From the NCBI RefSeq assembly GCF_031755915.1, contig NC_083389.1, positions 1,178,001-1,242,000 of the forward strand: DNA of 64,000 nucleotides, read 5' to 3'. This DNA is from Ziziphus jujuba. Its lineage: Eukaryota > Streptophyta > Magnoliopsida > Rosales > Rhamnaceae. Each line of letters begins with the position of its first letter. Positions within the stretch are counted from its first letter, which is position 1. The notes beneath the pieces were generated by a model. The model saw only the letters and a program-made list of their open reading frames with translations, searched no databases and was not told the DNA's origin. Both the position numbers and the translations under genes were made by a program. Shown one piece after another: positions 36,410 through 47,669 of this stretch.

Positions 36410-37133
36410 CTAGTTCTTGCTTTTGGACTTCGACGTGGGTACTGCTTGAATTTCAGGGAAATTGCCATCAGTAATTGATACATGGGTGAAGCATCCATCA
36501 TAGCCGCTAGAGTTTTGATTAAGAGGCAGCTTTTGCTCTATCACATCCCAATCAACCTTAGCTGGTACACGGACTTCAATGTATACCTACATTTCAATAT
36601 ATAAGAACGTATAAATACAATTATATATGTCTAACAATGATTTTATTTTTCTTTTTAGGTTGAAATGACTAATAATGAATTTGATAAAACTTGTAAACTA
36701 ATAGCTTATATTCATATGATCATGTGTCTAAAATCTAAATGCTAAATGCATGCATGCGTGATTATACATATAGGGACAAGCAAAGACGTAAACCAGTATA
36801 GTATTAATTTAAATATAATATATACTAGCTTGCTAGCTTAATTATATAGTTACTAGATTTTCTGTGACATCGGCTCAATTGTCCCACCCCACAATCCATT
36901 GAATCTCTCCTCCCTTATCATTCATGCCACAATAAATGACGCCCCCTGATGAACCAGTAGGAGGTTTAAGAGCGTTCAGATGAAGAAACGAATGCTGCTC
37001 TCCAGTACCAACTTTTGGTGGGTATGGAACATTTACGGTGCCACCAAACCAATCTTTATGCTCCCCCTTATACTCTATAATGTTTCCAATGCTTGAAAAT
37101 TTGGCCAGATATGAACAAACCGTCAGTGGCCAT
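36410..37133 (-). pseudogene. Family J copy J4
   Basis: Exon 1 is 37133-36854 and begins MATDGLFISGQIFK. A 2-bp loss shifts the frame after F, then IEYKGEHKDWFGGTVNVPYP, PKVGTGEQHSFLHL, GGVIYCGMNDKGGEIQW and a stop after WDN. Exon 2 is 36586-36410 and is fully open: VYIEVRVPAKVDWDVIEQKL, SGYDGCFTHVSITDGN to SKSKN and TAG. Same intron position and phase as J3. J4 keeps the tryptophan that is a stop in J3, so the two are independently decayed sisters. Confidence 0.65.
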
Positions 37134-38400
37134 GCCTTGGATCTGTTAGGTTAGGTACTATGTTTTTTAAGCAGGTACCAAAGAAAATAGCTCAATTGTT
37201 CGTTGTCTATCAAAACTACATATCTACATATATATATATATAGAAAATTCATGCCAGTGTTGTGCATCTAGCATTAGTTAGGTGCGTGACAGATAGCTAT
37301 AAATAAGTGGAAATACAAGTATTTGAGCATTAATTACTATATCAATATCTTACACACACACACACCCATATAAATATATATATTAATTTACATGCTTACA
37401 AATAAAAAACTCTGGATCCGTCCAGTGGCTAGGTTGGGTAATTAATTCATTTCTGTAAAATTTCCACACCTACCATAAATCATAGTTTAAATTTACAATA
37501 AAAAGAAATTTCATTATTTTAAATAGGTTATTGTATTTATTACATTGATTTTTTATATGGTTTTGTTAAATTTAAAATATATGGTTTTTATTTTTATTTT
37601 TCGTTACGATGAAGTGTATTATTTTTTATTGTAAATTTTTTTTGAGAAAAAAGATCTTGGTCTGTAACACTCCACCCCTGATTACATACATAAGAAGAAA
37701 TGGCTCTCTAAGTATTTGCAGACCAAAGTATAATACAGTTTAATAATATTTTGTTTCAAAGACCATAGTATATCATAAACGTAACATAAAGTTGTTATTT
37801 CATAAACTGTAATGGCGACAACCATACATACATACATATTAATTATCACTGCATTCGCTAAGCAGCCTCAACATACAATAAAGTTGACACAAAAGACGAT
37901 GATAGTATGCATATCATGGCATCTTATATTTTTTTTAAACAAAGATTATATATACTGTGAACAAAAATATACTAGAATAATATTTTTTATTAAAAAATGT
38001 CAATTATATACATACATAAAAAAAAACAAAAAATGATCAACATGTATTTCTTAACAAAAAACCAAGGATAAAAAAACGTACACAAGATATATTTTATTTT
38101 TTTTAATTTTTTTTCTTTTCATATCTAAAATTAGATACAATACTTTGTGAGATGATGGTTGTATGGTAAAATAATTTAATTACTTTGTATAATGATTGCA
38201 TGTTAAAATTGAAAAGTTATGTTAAAATTTTTGGCAGAGGAGTAGAGGATTGCATGCACGTGAGGTGTATTGAGTAGTGCCCAAGAAAATATGTTAAGAT
38301 TATGGACTGCCAGTGGAGTAGTGGAGTGCATGCATGTGTGGCATGTTCACTAGTGTCCAAGAAAAATATATTAAAAAAAGAAAAGAAAAGAAAATGTGTT
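37134..38400. other. Upstream flank of J4 and a gene-less copy of the J 3' flank
   Basis: Contains (CA)n near 37352, the shared CTCTGGATCCGTCCAGTGG block, then 3'-flank sequence (37790-37950) and one short block of the tandem family (38240-38340). No gene seen. Confidence 0.55.
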
Positions 38401-38579
38401 AAAATTATGGAGTGCCAGAAGTAGAAGTGCTATGAAAAGAACCTGTCCGCACCATATGGAAAAGACTTGAACGTCCGTCTCCTTCACCCTTTTAATGAAA
38501 AGGTGCGTTTGCATCAATTTTGGGAAAAAAAAAAAAACACATCCATTGGAAAACCATTGTGTGGTTCTATTGCAAAGAT

Positions 38580-40408
38580 GTAAGAGAAATCAAATAAAAG
38601 CATTAGAAAATATAGCCCCCTGACAGATCAAGAAGCCGGTATGAAACTTAACTACCTTCCAAGTATGTTCAGAGCCAGAACTGCCAAGTAAGACTTCTCT
38701 CTCAAGATGTAACATATATACTTTCTTGGAATTCTTTGTCTTTGAAGAAACAAGAGCATGCCTAGGACAGGGAAGCGAAATGAAAAAAGGTAAAACTAAA
38801 CATTTAGGATTATTCAATCATAATGAGGACACAAATTGAGGTGCAACTCATACCTTTCTAAATGCATATATGCAATAGGTCCTCCATATCCAAACATGCC
38901 AAAAAAAGGCTGTATAACCAAGATGTGCCTAAAAGATAAATTTCAATGAGTAAACACTAAGAAGATAGTGGACATAGGACATAACTTTCAAACAAATTGT
39001 ATTTTGAATATGGAGGAAGAAATGCATGCTAATAAATAATCAAGAGAAATAGAAAATAAGATAAAGTACATGTAGGAAATAAGAGGTAGACTTATCTTTA
39101 TATTAGAATGAAACATACATGCACAAGCTACAAAAGTTAGTATCTAGTTTTCATCATATAAATATGTGTATGCACAAGATAAAAGCAAAATAAAAAGATA
39201 TCGAAAACAGATTTTACCATAAGGTATGGAGGTTTTGATCCTATTGCCTATCCTTTTGAAGACCTGTGAAGTGATGCGCCCATCTTTCCCCATATAGAAT
39301 ACATGTAAGTGACACCATTTGAGGAACATAAAAACCTCACAGAACATGGAAATCAGAATTTAAAAATAACACTTATTATCATAATAAAAATAATGAAAAA
39401 TGTATTTTCTTATAAGGTTGTTAAGGTTTTAGTTCTTTCGCTTCTTTTGTTTGACACTAGCATATTCACTTTATATGGAAAACAATTTCTTTAATTCATT
39501 ATGCCTCTTTAAAGTACCAATCATTTGTTCAAGAAATCACATCAAGAATGAGCATTAAAAAGAAAATATAAAGAAGAGCACATAATCAATGTGAAATTTG
39601 GCCAATTAAACACTACAGCATAAGAAAATTAGCTACCAAATCTATAGGACTCTATTATGAAACATATCCACTGATGAAGTGCCAGCAATAAATTAATTGG
39701 AAGTCCAGGTCCAAAGTGATAATCTAACAAAAACTAATGAAAAAAAGACTTGATTAAATTTTTAACATTTGATGAAAATTTTTATTAGTGGGTCATTGTA
39801 AAGAATGACATGCTAAACTTCTAGAAGAAAAATCCTCAACTCTGCCGCACCAAAGCTTTCCATATAACCATTGGCAAAAAAACATGTTCTAGCTAACAAC
39901 TTAATGATAATGATGGAATTCTAACACATATGACTATCACCTTATTCATGCATTCACAGTATGAGCAAGCACAACCTTTCAATAGAAAATTCCATTCAAA
40001 ACCTCTTAAGGAACCTTAAAAAAATAATAATAATAAATTAAGAAAAGATACCGTTACGAATGAAAAGCTAGGCATAAATTAAAAAAAGGCACCATTACGG
40101 ATGAAAAGCTAGGCATACCTGCGGCTTCAAATTAGAATGAGAAGGTGATTCATCCAAGGATATACTGGTATGTTGAAGATCAAGCACCGCTTTGACCGAC
40201 AATGAGGTCTTGACCGAGAGATAATCAGGGCTCTGAATTTCCAATGAGTGTGCTTGGATTTACAATACAATCGAACGAAATTGATGAGGAATAGTCCATT
40301 ATCGATTGAAGAAGGCTGAGCAGCTGGGGAGTGGCTATTGGAGGAGGAGTTAAGGAGCTCAGTAATGGGATTGGTGACTGAGTACTGCGATGCCATTGCA
40401 AAGATCAT
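38580..40408 (-). CDS. Unidentified nuclear gene, possible 4-exon fragment
   Basis: Not recognised. Minus-strand pieces look exonic. A start, MASQYSVTNPITELLNSSSN, lies at 40396, then in another frame SLEIQSPDYLSVKTSLSV and SHSNLKPQ at 40260-40122, followed by a GT donor. A piece at about 39325-39225 reads FYMGKDGRITSQVFKRIGNR. A piece at about 38937-38858 reads LVIQPFFGMFGYGGPIAYMH. A piece at 38770-38620 reads RHALVSSKTKNSKKVYMLHL and GSEHTWKVVKFHTG. GA-rich runs near 40410-40440 and 40565-40575 would lie in a 5' leader. The frame change in the first exon means a pseudogene or a mis-set start. Exon borders are approximate. Confidence 0.35.
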
Positions 40409-40599
40409 AGAGAAAGAGAGAGTGAGAGGGAAAAGGATCGTACTACCACCCTATACCAGAGATCATAGATAAAGACAGAGTGAGAAGGAAAAAGGATAGT
40501 GTGGAGAACAAGGAAAAGGAAATGGAATGAGCAACCAAAAAAAAAAAAAATGAAAACAAATAACAGAGAGAGAGAGGGGTTCGAAACCACAACCACCCG

Positions 40600-41244
40600 C
40601 CTTCTAACTTACTTACACCCTCTATTTCTCTCCCTGGTGTCTACTGCTTGTTCCTTATCTTGATGTAAACCCACACCCACTTTATCTTACTCTCTCTCTT
40701 TCTCTCTTTCCACTGCTTCGAAGTCAATGTCATATATGTTGTGGTCCACCATTAGGATGCCTGAAATTGAGCATAAAACCTCCTTCCACAGCTCTGAGAT
40801 TGTCCTTCGAATTTAACCAGAAAAAAGAACTTGAATATGAGAAGGATTACTAGTAAGAGAAAGAGGGAAATTGGATGTGAAATGTAGTAGGTGGGACATT
40901 GGTAAGAGGGAGAAAAAATTTGTATGGCTTTATTGAATAAGGGTAGAGTTGCAATAATGAAAAGAAGGTGGGTAGATAAGAAAGGTTTAAAAGAGGAGGG
41001 ATATTTTTCATTAAGAGTCTCAAAGTAGGGGCGTTGGCTCGAATTCTCCATATAAAATTAGGGCCATAGATATTTGTTATACTTTTCAATAATTTATTCT
41101 ATAAATTAATGATATATCAATTATTTATCCTTGTAAAAACAATTTTTTAAATAAAAATTATTTTTAAGAGATCTATTCTTAATAATTGTATCATTAAAGA
41201 CCCTGAAAAATAATTTAAAAATCATTTTTATGTTAAAAAAGAGA
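40600..41244. other. Upstream region of the unidentified gene
   Basis: Has (CT)n stretches at 40690-40710 that could belong to a 5' leader or promoter, then AT-rich DNA. The open frames at 40752-41089 (minus) have no recognisable motifs, and I do not call them. Confidence 0.4.
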
Positions 41245-41377
41245 GGTATATTACACTGCACACCCTCGAAGTTTCTCTTAATTATAATCAGATACCTTCA
41301 TGAAGTTATAAAAATATAAGCACGAGGATATCCGGTTGTAATAAAAGAAACCTCGAGTGTGTGCAGTGTAATATACC
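41245..41377. mobile_element. Foldback MITE, about 133 bp
   Basis: The left arm GGTATATTACACTGCACAC continues with CTCGAAGTTTCT. The right arm is its inverse (AGAAACCTCGAGTGTG, then TGCAGTGTAATATACC). The arms are about 50 bp with few mismatches and only about 30 bp between them, so the element can form one long hairpin. No coding capacity. Confidence 0.75.
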
Positions 41378-41384
41378 CTAAAAA

Positions 41385-41490
41385 AAAGTAATAGACGATG
41401 CTTTTTCAAAAAAGCGTTGCCCTTTTTACCACATTTAGTGACCCTTTTTCAGAAAAGCGTCACCTGTTCTAACATTTAGCGATGCTTTTG
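41385..41490. repeat. CACTA-like subterminal repeats, second site
   Basis: GACGATGCTTTTTC, AAAAAAGCGTTGCC, AGAAAAGCGTCACC and GCGATGCTTTTGAAAAG occur within about 100 bp. These are the same motif class as at 26130-26660. They abut the 3' end of a copia remnant. Confidence 0.55.
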
Positions 41491-43107
41491 AAAAGTTCTC
41501 GAACAAAGATCTCTCCCCTCTAACACCATCACCAACCTCCAAATCAACTCCAATGATTTCTTGGAATAGATCATCATCCTCCTCACTATCTTCATCATTG
41601 TCATCTTCATCATTATTGTTTTGAACATTTCTTTCTTCATTTTCTTCTTCAAACCGTGGCTCATCCTCATTCACCAATAGCTCTTCCTTACTCCAATCCC
41701 ATTTTGCATTCTCATCAATCTTCACATCTCTTGTTACCACAAGCTTTTTGGTCTATAGGTTATAGACCCTAGAACCTTTGGTAACCTCACTGCATCCCAT
41801 CAAGACACCAACATTACCCTTTTTATCAAGCTTATTGCTCATATATGAGTGAACATGGAGAAAGCACACACTACCAAACACTTTAAAATTCTCTTAAGAT
41901 GGTTTCTCTCCAAACCACAACTCATAGGGTGTCTTGCCTTCAATGGATTTGGTGAAGCATCGATTTTCAATGTAGGAACTAGTATAGATAGCCTTGGCCC
42001 AAATTTTTTTTGGTATTTTCTTTTCATATATCATACACCTAGCCATCTCCATCAATGTCCTATTCTTCCTCTCACACACACCATTTTGTTGTGGTGTGTA
42101 TGGTATGGTAAATTGATGAATTATTCCATTTTCTTTGCAAAATTGTCAAGAGCTAGACTAGTATATTCACCACCATTGTCAGTCTTTAAACACTTCAAAA
42201 TGGACCTACTTTGATTTTCAACCAACTTCTTGAATTCAATAAATTTTCTTGAACTTGTGACTTATGTGTGAGAAAATAAATCCAATACATCCTAGAGTAG
42301 TCATCAATAAAGGTGAGAAAGTATTTATGACAACTCAAGGAAGACACACTCATGGGACCACACACATCCAAATGAATAAGTTCTAACTTCTCCTTGGCTC
42401 TCCATGCACCAATTTTAGGAAATGGCAACCTAATGGACTCTCCAAGTTGACAAACTTCACACACATTTTTCACATCATCAATCAATGGCATATCATTCAC
42501 CAAAGCATTAGTATTCTTCACTGCACCATAACTAGAGTGACCAAGCCTTTTATGCTAAAGTTGAGAAATGGACTCAACTTTGTCTTTCAAAGCTTGTTCA
42601 CTATCTAGTAAATTCAACCTATAGCTTTTATCTTTCAAGGCAACTTTAAACACCTTATTTCCAAAAGCATCCGATATTAAACAACCATCACAACCAAAGT
42701 TCAAAACATATCCCTTTTCAACCAATTGTGTAACACTCAATAAGGTTTCACATAATGAAGGCACATATAGAACATTTTGGATAAGTTTTGTACCTTTATT
42801 GGTGTTAAATGAGATGTCTCATTTTCCTTTTACATCCATGAATCTTCCATTCCCAATCTTCACCCTTGTCTTGTAGGATCGGTCAAGCTCCACAAAGTTG
42901 GTTTCTTCAAAAGTCATGTGGTGTTAACAACCACTATCTACCAACCAACCAAAACCACTACTTGTAGCTTTAAGGCATGTAACCACAAATAAGGTCTCAG
43001 CCTCCTCATTTACAACATTTACTTGTTGTCTTCGTTGCTTGCATATTTTGCCAACATGTCCTCTTTGCCACATTTGTCACAAGTTGCATCCGGTCTCCAA
43101 AAGCACT
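41490..43107 (-). pseudogene. Ty1/copia polyprotein remnant 1
   Basis: Minus strand, 5' to 3': part of a gag zinc knuckle (CFWRPDATCDKCGK), protease (GWLVDSGC, stop, HHMT) near 42940, LSVTQLVEKGYVLNFG, the pre-integrase CEVCQLG motif near 42465, integrase core (ELIHLDVCGPMS and FLTFIDDYSRMYW, then CERKNRTLMEMARCM near 42079), and an acidic stretch after VTRDVKIDENAKWDW. Several stops. RT and RNase H are missing on one side, gag proper on the other. The right edge joins plastid DNA at about 43107. Confidence 0.85.
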
Positions 43108-43338
43108 TGAAAAAAGATTTCATCCTATTTTATCGTATATGGAGAAGAGATACTCCGGATTCTCGCAAGGGATAATCACTTTTTTTTTTCAGTATCTACT
43201 TGTTATTAGTTAATAATCCTAGTGATTGGATTTATATGCTTATTCTGATTCTAAATTCTAATCAGAATATTCAAATGATTTTTATCAAATTACTATTCAT
43301 TTATTGTATTTTCATGCAAATAGGGGCAAGAAAGCTCT

Positions 43339-45071
43339 ATGGAAAAATGTCAGTTCGATTCGATGTTGTTTAGGAGGGGGTTAGAATACAGGTGCGGGTT
43401 TAATAAATCAATGGATAGTTTTGGTGGTCTTATTGAAAATAAAAATACCAGTGTAAATAAAGATCCAATTATAAATCATATGAATGAAAAAATTCCTAAT
43501 TGGATTGAGACTAACAATTATAGTTACAGTAACGTTGATCATTTAGTCGGCGTCAGGAGGTACATTCAAAATTTCATATCTGATCAAACTTTTTTCTTTA
43601 GGGATAGCAATAGGGACCATTACTCCATATATTTTGATATTGAAAATCAAAATTTTAAGACTAACACCGATCGTTCTTTTCTAAGTGCACCAAAAAGTTC
43701 TTTTTATAGTTATCAGAATTCTAGTTATTCGAATAATGTATCGAAGAGTGACGATCATCACTATTATCGATACATGTATGATACTAAATATAGTTGGAAT
43801 AATCACATTACTAGTTGTATTGATAGTTATCTTCATTCTCAAATCAGCACTGATCATTATATTTTAAGTAGTGGTGTCAATTCCAATGATAGTTACATTT
43901 ATAGTTACATTCGTGGTTAACGCGATAAGAGTAGTAAAAGCAGGAGTTCCAATATACAAACCAGTATGGATGATAGTGTAAAAACTCTAAGAAAAAGAGA
44001 GTTCGAGAGAGCTCTAACTGAAATAAGAAAAAGAAAAAGGGATTTAGAGAGAGCTCTAACTCAACTAAAAGAAAACAAGTTAAAATTAAATAAAATTTTA
44101 AAAGAAAATAAATTAAAGAAAGCTCTAGCTGAAATGAGAGAAAGAAAAAATGATTTAGCATTTTCTCTAAATCAAATACAAATAAGAGACAGAAAAAGTG
44201 ATTTAAAGATAACTAAAAAATACAAATATTTGTGGGTGCAATGTGAAAATTGGTATGGATTAAATTATAAGAAATTTTTTAAATTTCAAATGAATATTTA
44301 TGAACATTGTGGACATCCTTTGAAAATGACTCGTTCAGATAGAATCAAAAGTTCGACTGATCCATGTACTTGGGAGCCTTTGGATGAAGACATAGTCTCT
44401 AGGGATCCCATAAAATTTCATTTGCGGAAGGAACCTTATAAAGATCATATTGATTTTAATCAAAGAATGATAGGATTAATTGATGCTGTTCAACAAGCAT
44501 AGGTCAACTAAATGGTATTCTTGTAGCAATCGGGGTTATGGATTTTTAGTTTATGGGGGGTAGTATAGGATCGGTAGAGGGCGAGAAAATCACATGTTTG
44601 ATCGAACATGCTACCAATAAATTTTTACCTCTTATTCTAGTGTGTGCTTCTGGAGGAGCACGTATGCAAGAAGGAAGTTTGAGCTTGATGCAAATGGCTA
44701 AAATACCTTCTGCTTTATATTATTATCAATCAAATAATAAGTTATTTTATGTATCAATCCTTTCATCTCCTACTACGGGTGGGGTGACAGCTAGTTTTGG
44801 TATGTTGGGAGATATCATTATTGCCGAACCAAATGCCTACATTGCATTTGCGGGTAAAAGAGTAATTGAACAAACATTGAATAGGATAGTACCCGAGGGT
44901 GCACAAGCAGCTAAATATTTATTCCATAAAGGCTTATTCGATCCAATCGTACCATGTAATCTTTTAAAAGGCGTTCTGAGTGAGTTATTTCAGCTCCATG
45001 CTTCCTTTCCTTTGAATAAAAAAATGAAATCAAAAATAAAATTAAGGAGAGCCATATATCTTTATCCTTAA
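43339..45071 (+). pseudogene. accD: accD pseudogene with charged repeat insertion (acetyl-CoA carboxylase beta subunit)
   Basis: AccD is the plastid-encoded carboxyltransferase beta subunit of acetyl-CoA carboxylase for fatty acid synthesis. The variable N-terminus starts MEKCQFDSMLFRRGLEYRCG. A TAA at 43918 follows YIYSYIRG. At about 43980-44200 a lysine/glutamate-rich stretch repeats a 13-14-residue unit ([39 protein letters not shown]), which is absent from common accD. The C4 zinc finger has lost two cysteines (CENW, YEHC). A frameshift near 44500 precedes the catalytic domain, which is well kept: [54 protein letters not shown]. Pseudogene. Confidence 0.93.
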
Positions 45072-45975
45072 TTTTATCTTGAATTTAATATTTAATAAAA
45101 TATTAGATTTAATAAATTTAAAAATTTATTACTTGTTTTATGGTAACCAAGTATTTATTTAGTTTAGAGGAAGCAAAGTCAAAATTCCAAGAATGGATTT
45201 TTCTTTGGTAACATAAGATTAAATTGGAAAAAGAATCATGCGGATACTTTTTTTTATCGATAGCCCGTCAGGAAACCTCTATCAAACAAAATAAAAAGAG
45301 CGAATTCTGTCTCTTTCGTCCATAAAATTGGGCAAGGGGGTCCTGCATCTTTCTATATCCCTCAGGAGTCCCTGATTTTACTAAGGATCTCTTTTGTCGG
45401 ATCGTATTATAACGAATTTTTTTGCGTAGGGAAAAACAAAATGAACAATAATAAGAATAAATAATGAACATAATAAAAAAGTGAATTATCATACATATAT
45501 TGCATGCCGAAAGATGAATAAGCCCATTTATTTACTTATTTTATTTACATATTTACATATTTACACTTTTGATTTACACTAATTATATTATATATGTACT
45601 TAGTATATTCTAGTATATTATATACTTTACAGACTTATAATTCTTTTTTTATTTCATATATATTAAATAATTTTTTAATATATATTAAATATATTAAAAA
45701 TATATATATAAATATATCAGTCTATAGATTCTTATATTATAAACTCCTTATTATATCCTTATTTTATTATCTTATTTTATTATATCTTAGTATATATACA
45801 TTATATACCCTTTATTAATAATTAATATTAATTAGTGTATATACTCACTTAGGTATACTCAGTATAATAGTATAATTATTATATAAATTATAAGATATCT
45901 TTATAACAGGTTAGAAGATTAATATAACAATAAATAACAGGTACAAATAATATATTAAATCGAGGTACCCATTCA
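45072..45975. other. accD-psaI plastid spacer
   Basis: About 900 bp, very AT-rich at 45530-45960 with TATA-type simple sequence. No gene; the small open frame at 45594-45818 is low complexity. Confidence 0.7.
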
Positions 45976-46128
45976 ATGACAATTCTTACCACCTTACCCT
46001 CTATTTTTGTGCCTTTAGTGGGCTTAGTTTTTCTGGCAATCGCAATGGTTTCTTTATCTCTTCATGTTCAAAAAAACAAAATTTTTAAATATGATGGGGC
46101 AAAATCTTATCTATTTTTTTTTTCATGA
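45976..46128 (+). CDS. psaI: psaI copy with 3' extension (photosystem I subunit VIII)
   Basis: An open frame of 50 codons: [20 protein letters not shown] to HVQKNKIF, then a non-family tail [13 protein letters not shown]. PsaI is a single-span subunit of photosystem I, normally 34-37 aa, so the original stop has been lost and 10 or more residues added. The membrane segment is intact. As a NUPT gene it is probably not expressed. Confidence 0.85.
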   Translation: MTILTTLPSIFVPLVGLVFLAIAMVSLSLHVQKNKIFKYDGAKSYLFFFS

Positions 46129-46504
46129 TTTACGTCAATCATAGCACGGTTATCTATTTATTAGAATATGGTATAATGTGTGGCTTCTTCCGAGCATAAG
46201 CTCATATGAATGTGTAAACATGATATATGAGTAACTGAGTTAGAGCTATTTTCAAATGGATCGATATCAGGATGAATTTTTGAAATGTAAAGTCGATATA
46301 GGTATGTGGATATCTTTAAGATATCATATGAAAAGGATGTTCATAGTTTAGTTTAGATCTAGGCAATTCGATGAATTACTCCTAAAAGTTCACATCATAA
46401 CAGTGGTAGTTGATGAAAGTTACTTCGGAAACAAGAAAATGAAAGTAAATTTTTTTTTTTGTTATTCCCCAATTCCAATAAAATGCAACTAGATCTAGAA
46501 TAGT
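46129..46504. other. psaI-ycf4 plastid spacer
   Basis: Plastid intergenic DNA; nothing coding seen. Confidence 0.6.
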
Positions 46505-47060
46505 ATGAGTAGGCGATCAGACCGTATATGGATAGAACTTATAATGGGGTCTTAAAAAATTAGTAATTTCTGCTGGGCCTTTATGCTTTTTTTAGGTTCA
46601 TTAGGATTTTTATTGGTTAGAACTTCCAGTTATTTTGGTACAAATTTTATATCTTTAGTTCCTTCTGAGCAAATAAGTTTTTTCCCACAAGGGATCGTGA
46701 TGTCTTTCTATGGAGTCGCAGGTCTTTTTATTAGTTCCTATTTGTGGTGCACAATTTCGTGGAATGTAGGTAGTGGTTATGATCGATTCGATATAAAACA
46801 AGGAATAGTGTGTATTTTTCGTTGGGGATTTCTTGGAAAACAATTATAGCATCTTCCTCTGATTCTTTATGAAAGACATTCAGTCCATTAGAATAGAAGT
46901 TAAAGAGGGTATTTATGCTCGTCGTGCCCTTTATATGGAAATCGAAGGCCAAGGGTCCATTCCCTTGGCTTGTCCTAATGAGAATTTGACTTTACAAGAA
47001 ATTGAGCAAAAAGCTGCCAAATTGGCCTATTTCTTACGTGTACCAATTGAAGTATTTTGA
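46505..47060 (+). pseudogene. ycf4: ycf4 pseudogene (photosystem I assembly factor)
   Basis: Ycf4 is a thylakoid protein that helps assemble photosystem I; usual length about 184 aa. It starts MSRRSDRIWIELIMGS, followed by a TAA in place of an R codon. The two membrane segments ([13 protein letters not shown] and [18 protein letters not shown]) are kept. A 1-bp loss near 46850 shifts the frame after GFLGK. The C-terminal half, [19 protein letters not shown] to FLRVPIEVF, is open in the new frame. Total 556 bp. Confidence 0.93.
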
Positions 47061-47427
47061 AACAAGAACTGAAGAATGACAACTTTCTTAGCAAGAGGGA
47101 AAAAATGAAAACTCAAGAATCCTCTTTTTTAGATAGCACAACTTAACTGAAGTTTCTTCAGAATGCTCATTTAAGCTAAATGCACACGAACAAGGAACAG
47201 TCATAAAAAGTAATTGCTTTTTTTTTTTTTTTTTTCGAATTTGAAGTGCACTCTTTCTTATTGTATTTCGGTATTGTTATTCTGTATTCTTTCTACATTC
47301 AAGGACTAACCACTTTACTGAATCACAAATAAAAAATAGGAAATAGATTCATGGGCTCTATAAATAGAAATAGTAGTATTGAGTCGACAAATGAGGCGAG
47401 TTCATTTAAAAATTCCAAAATGAAAAA
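47061..47427. other. ycf4-cemA plastid spacer
   Basis: Plastid intergenic DNA with a long T run near 47219-47235. No gene. Confidence 0.6.
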
Positions 47428-47669
47428 ATGGCAAAAGAGAAAGCATTCATTTCCCTTGTATATCTTTCATTTATAGTATTTTTGCCTTGGTGGATCTCTC
47501 TCTCATTTAATAAAAGTATGGAATCTTGGATTACTAATCGGTGGCATACTAGACACTCCAAAATTTGTTTAGATGATATTCAAGAAAAAAGTATTTTAAA
47601 AAAATTCATAGAATTAGAAGAACTTTCCCTTTTGGATGAAATGATAAAGGAATACCTGGAAACACATTT
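47428..47669 (+). pseudogene. cemA: cemA 5' fragment, interrupted by an LTR
   Basis: CemA (ycf10) is a chloroplast envelope membrane protein, about 229 aa. The first 80 codons remain open: [20 protein letters not shown], then [25 protein letters not shown] and EYLETH. At 47670 the LTR of element B begins in frame, so translation would continue for about 100 more codons of LTR sequence to a stop at 47971. The combined 181-codon chimeric frame is unbroken. The rest of cemA is not in the window. Confidence 0.9.

Larger units (their letters stand above)
43108..47669. other. NUPT segment S4: accD to cemA, plastid large single copy
   Basis: About 4.5 kb of plastid DNA in standard order and orientation: rbcL-accD spacer, accD, psaI, ycf4, cemA. 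Its orientation relative to the plastome is opposite to that of S2/S3. It ends where gypsy element B enters cemA. Confidence 0.92.

Noticed and set aside
41435..41740. Acidic protein of 101 codons, minus strand
   Set aside because: It is the continuation of the copia integrase (VTRDVKIDENAKWDW) with its acidic tail and not a separate gene.
45594..45818. 74-codon frame in the accD-psaI spacer
   Set aside because: Low-complexity TATA-rich DNA giving Y, L and I runs only.
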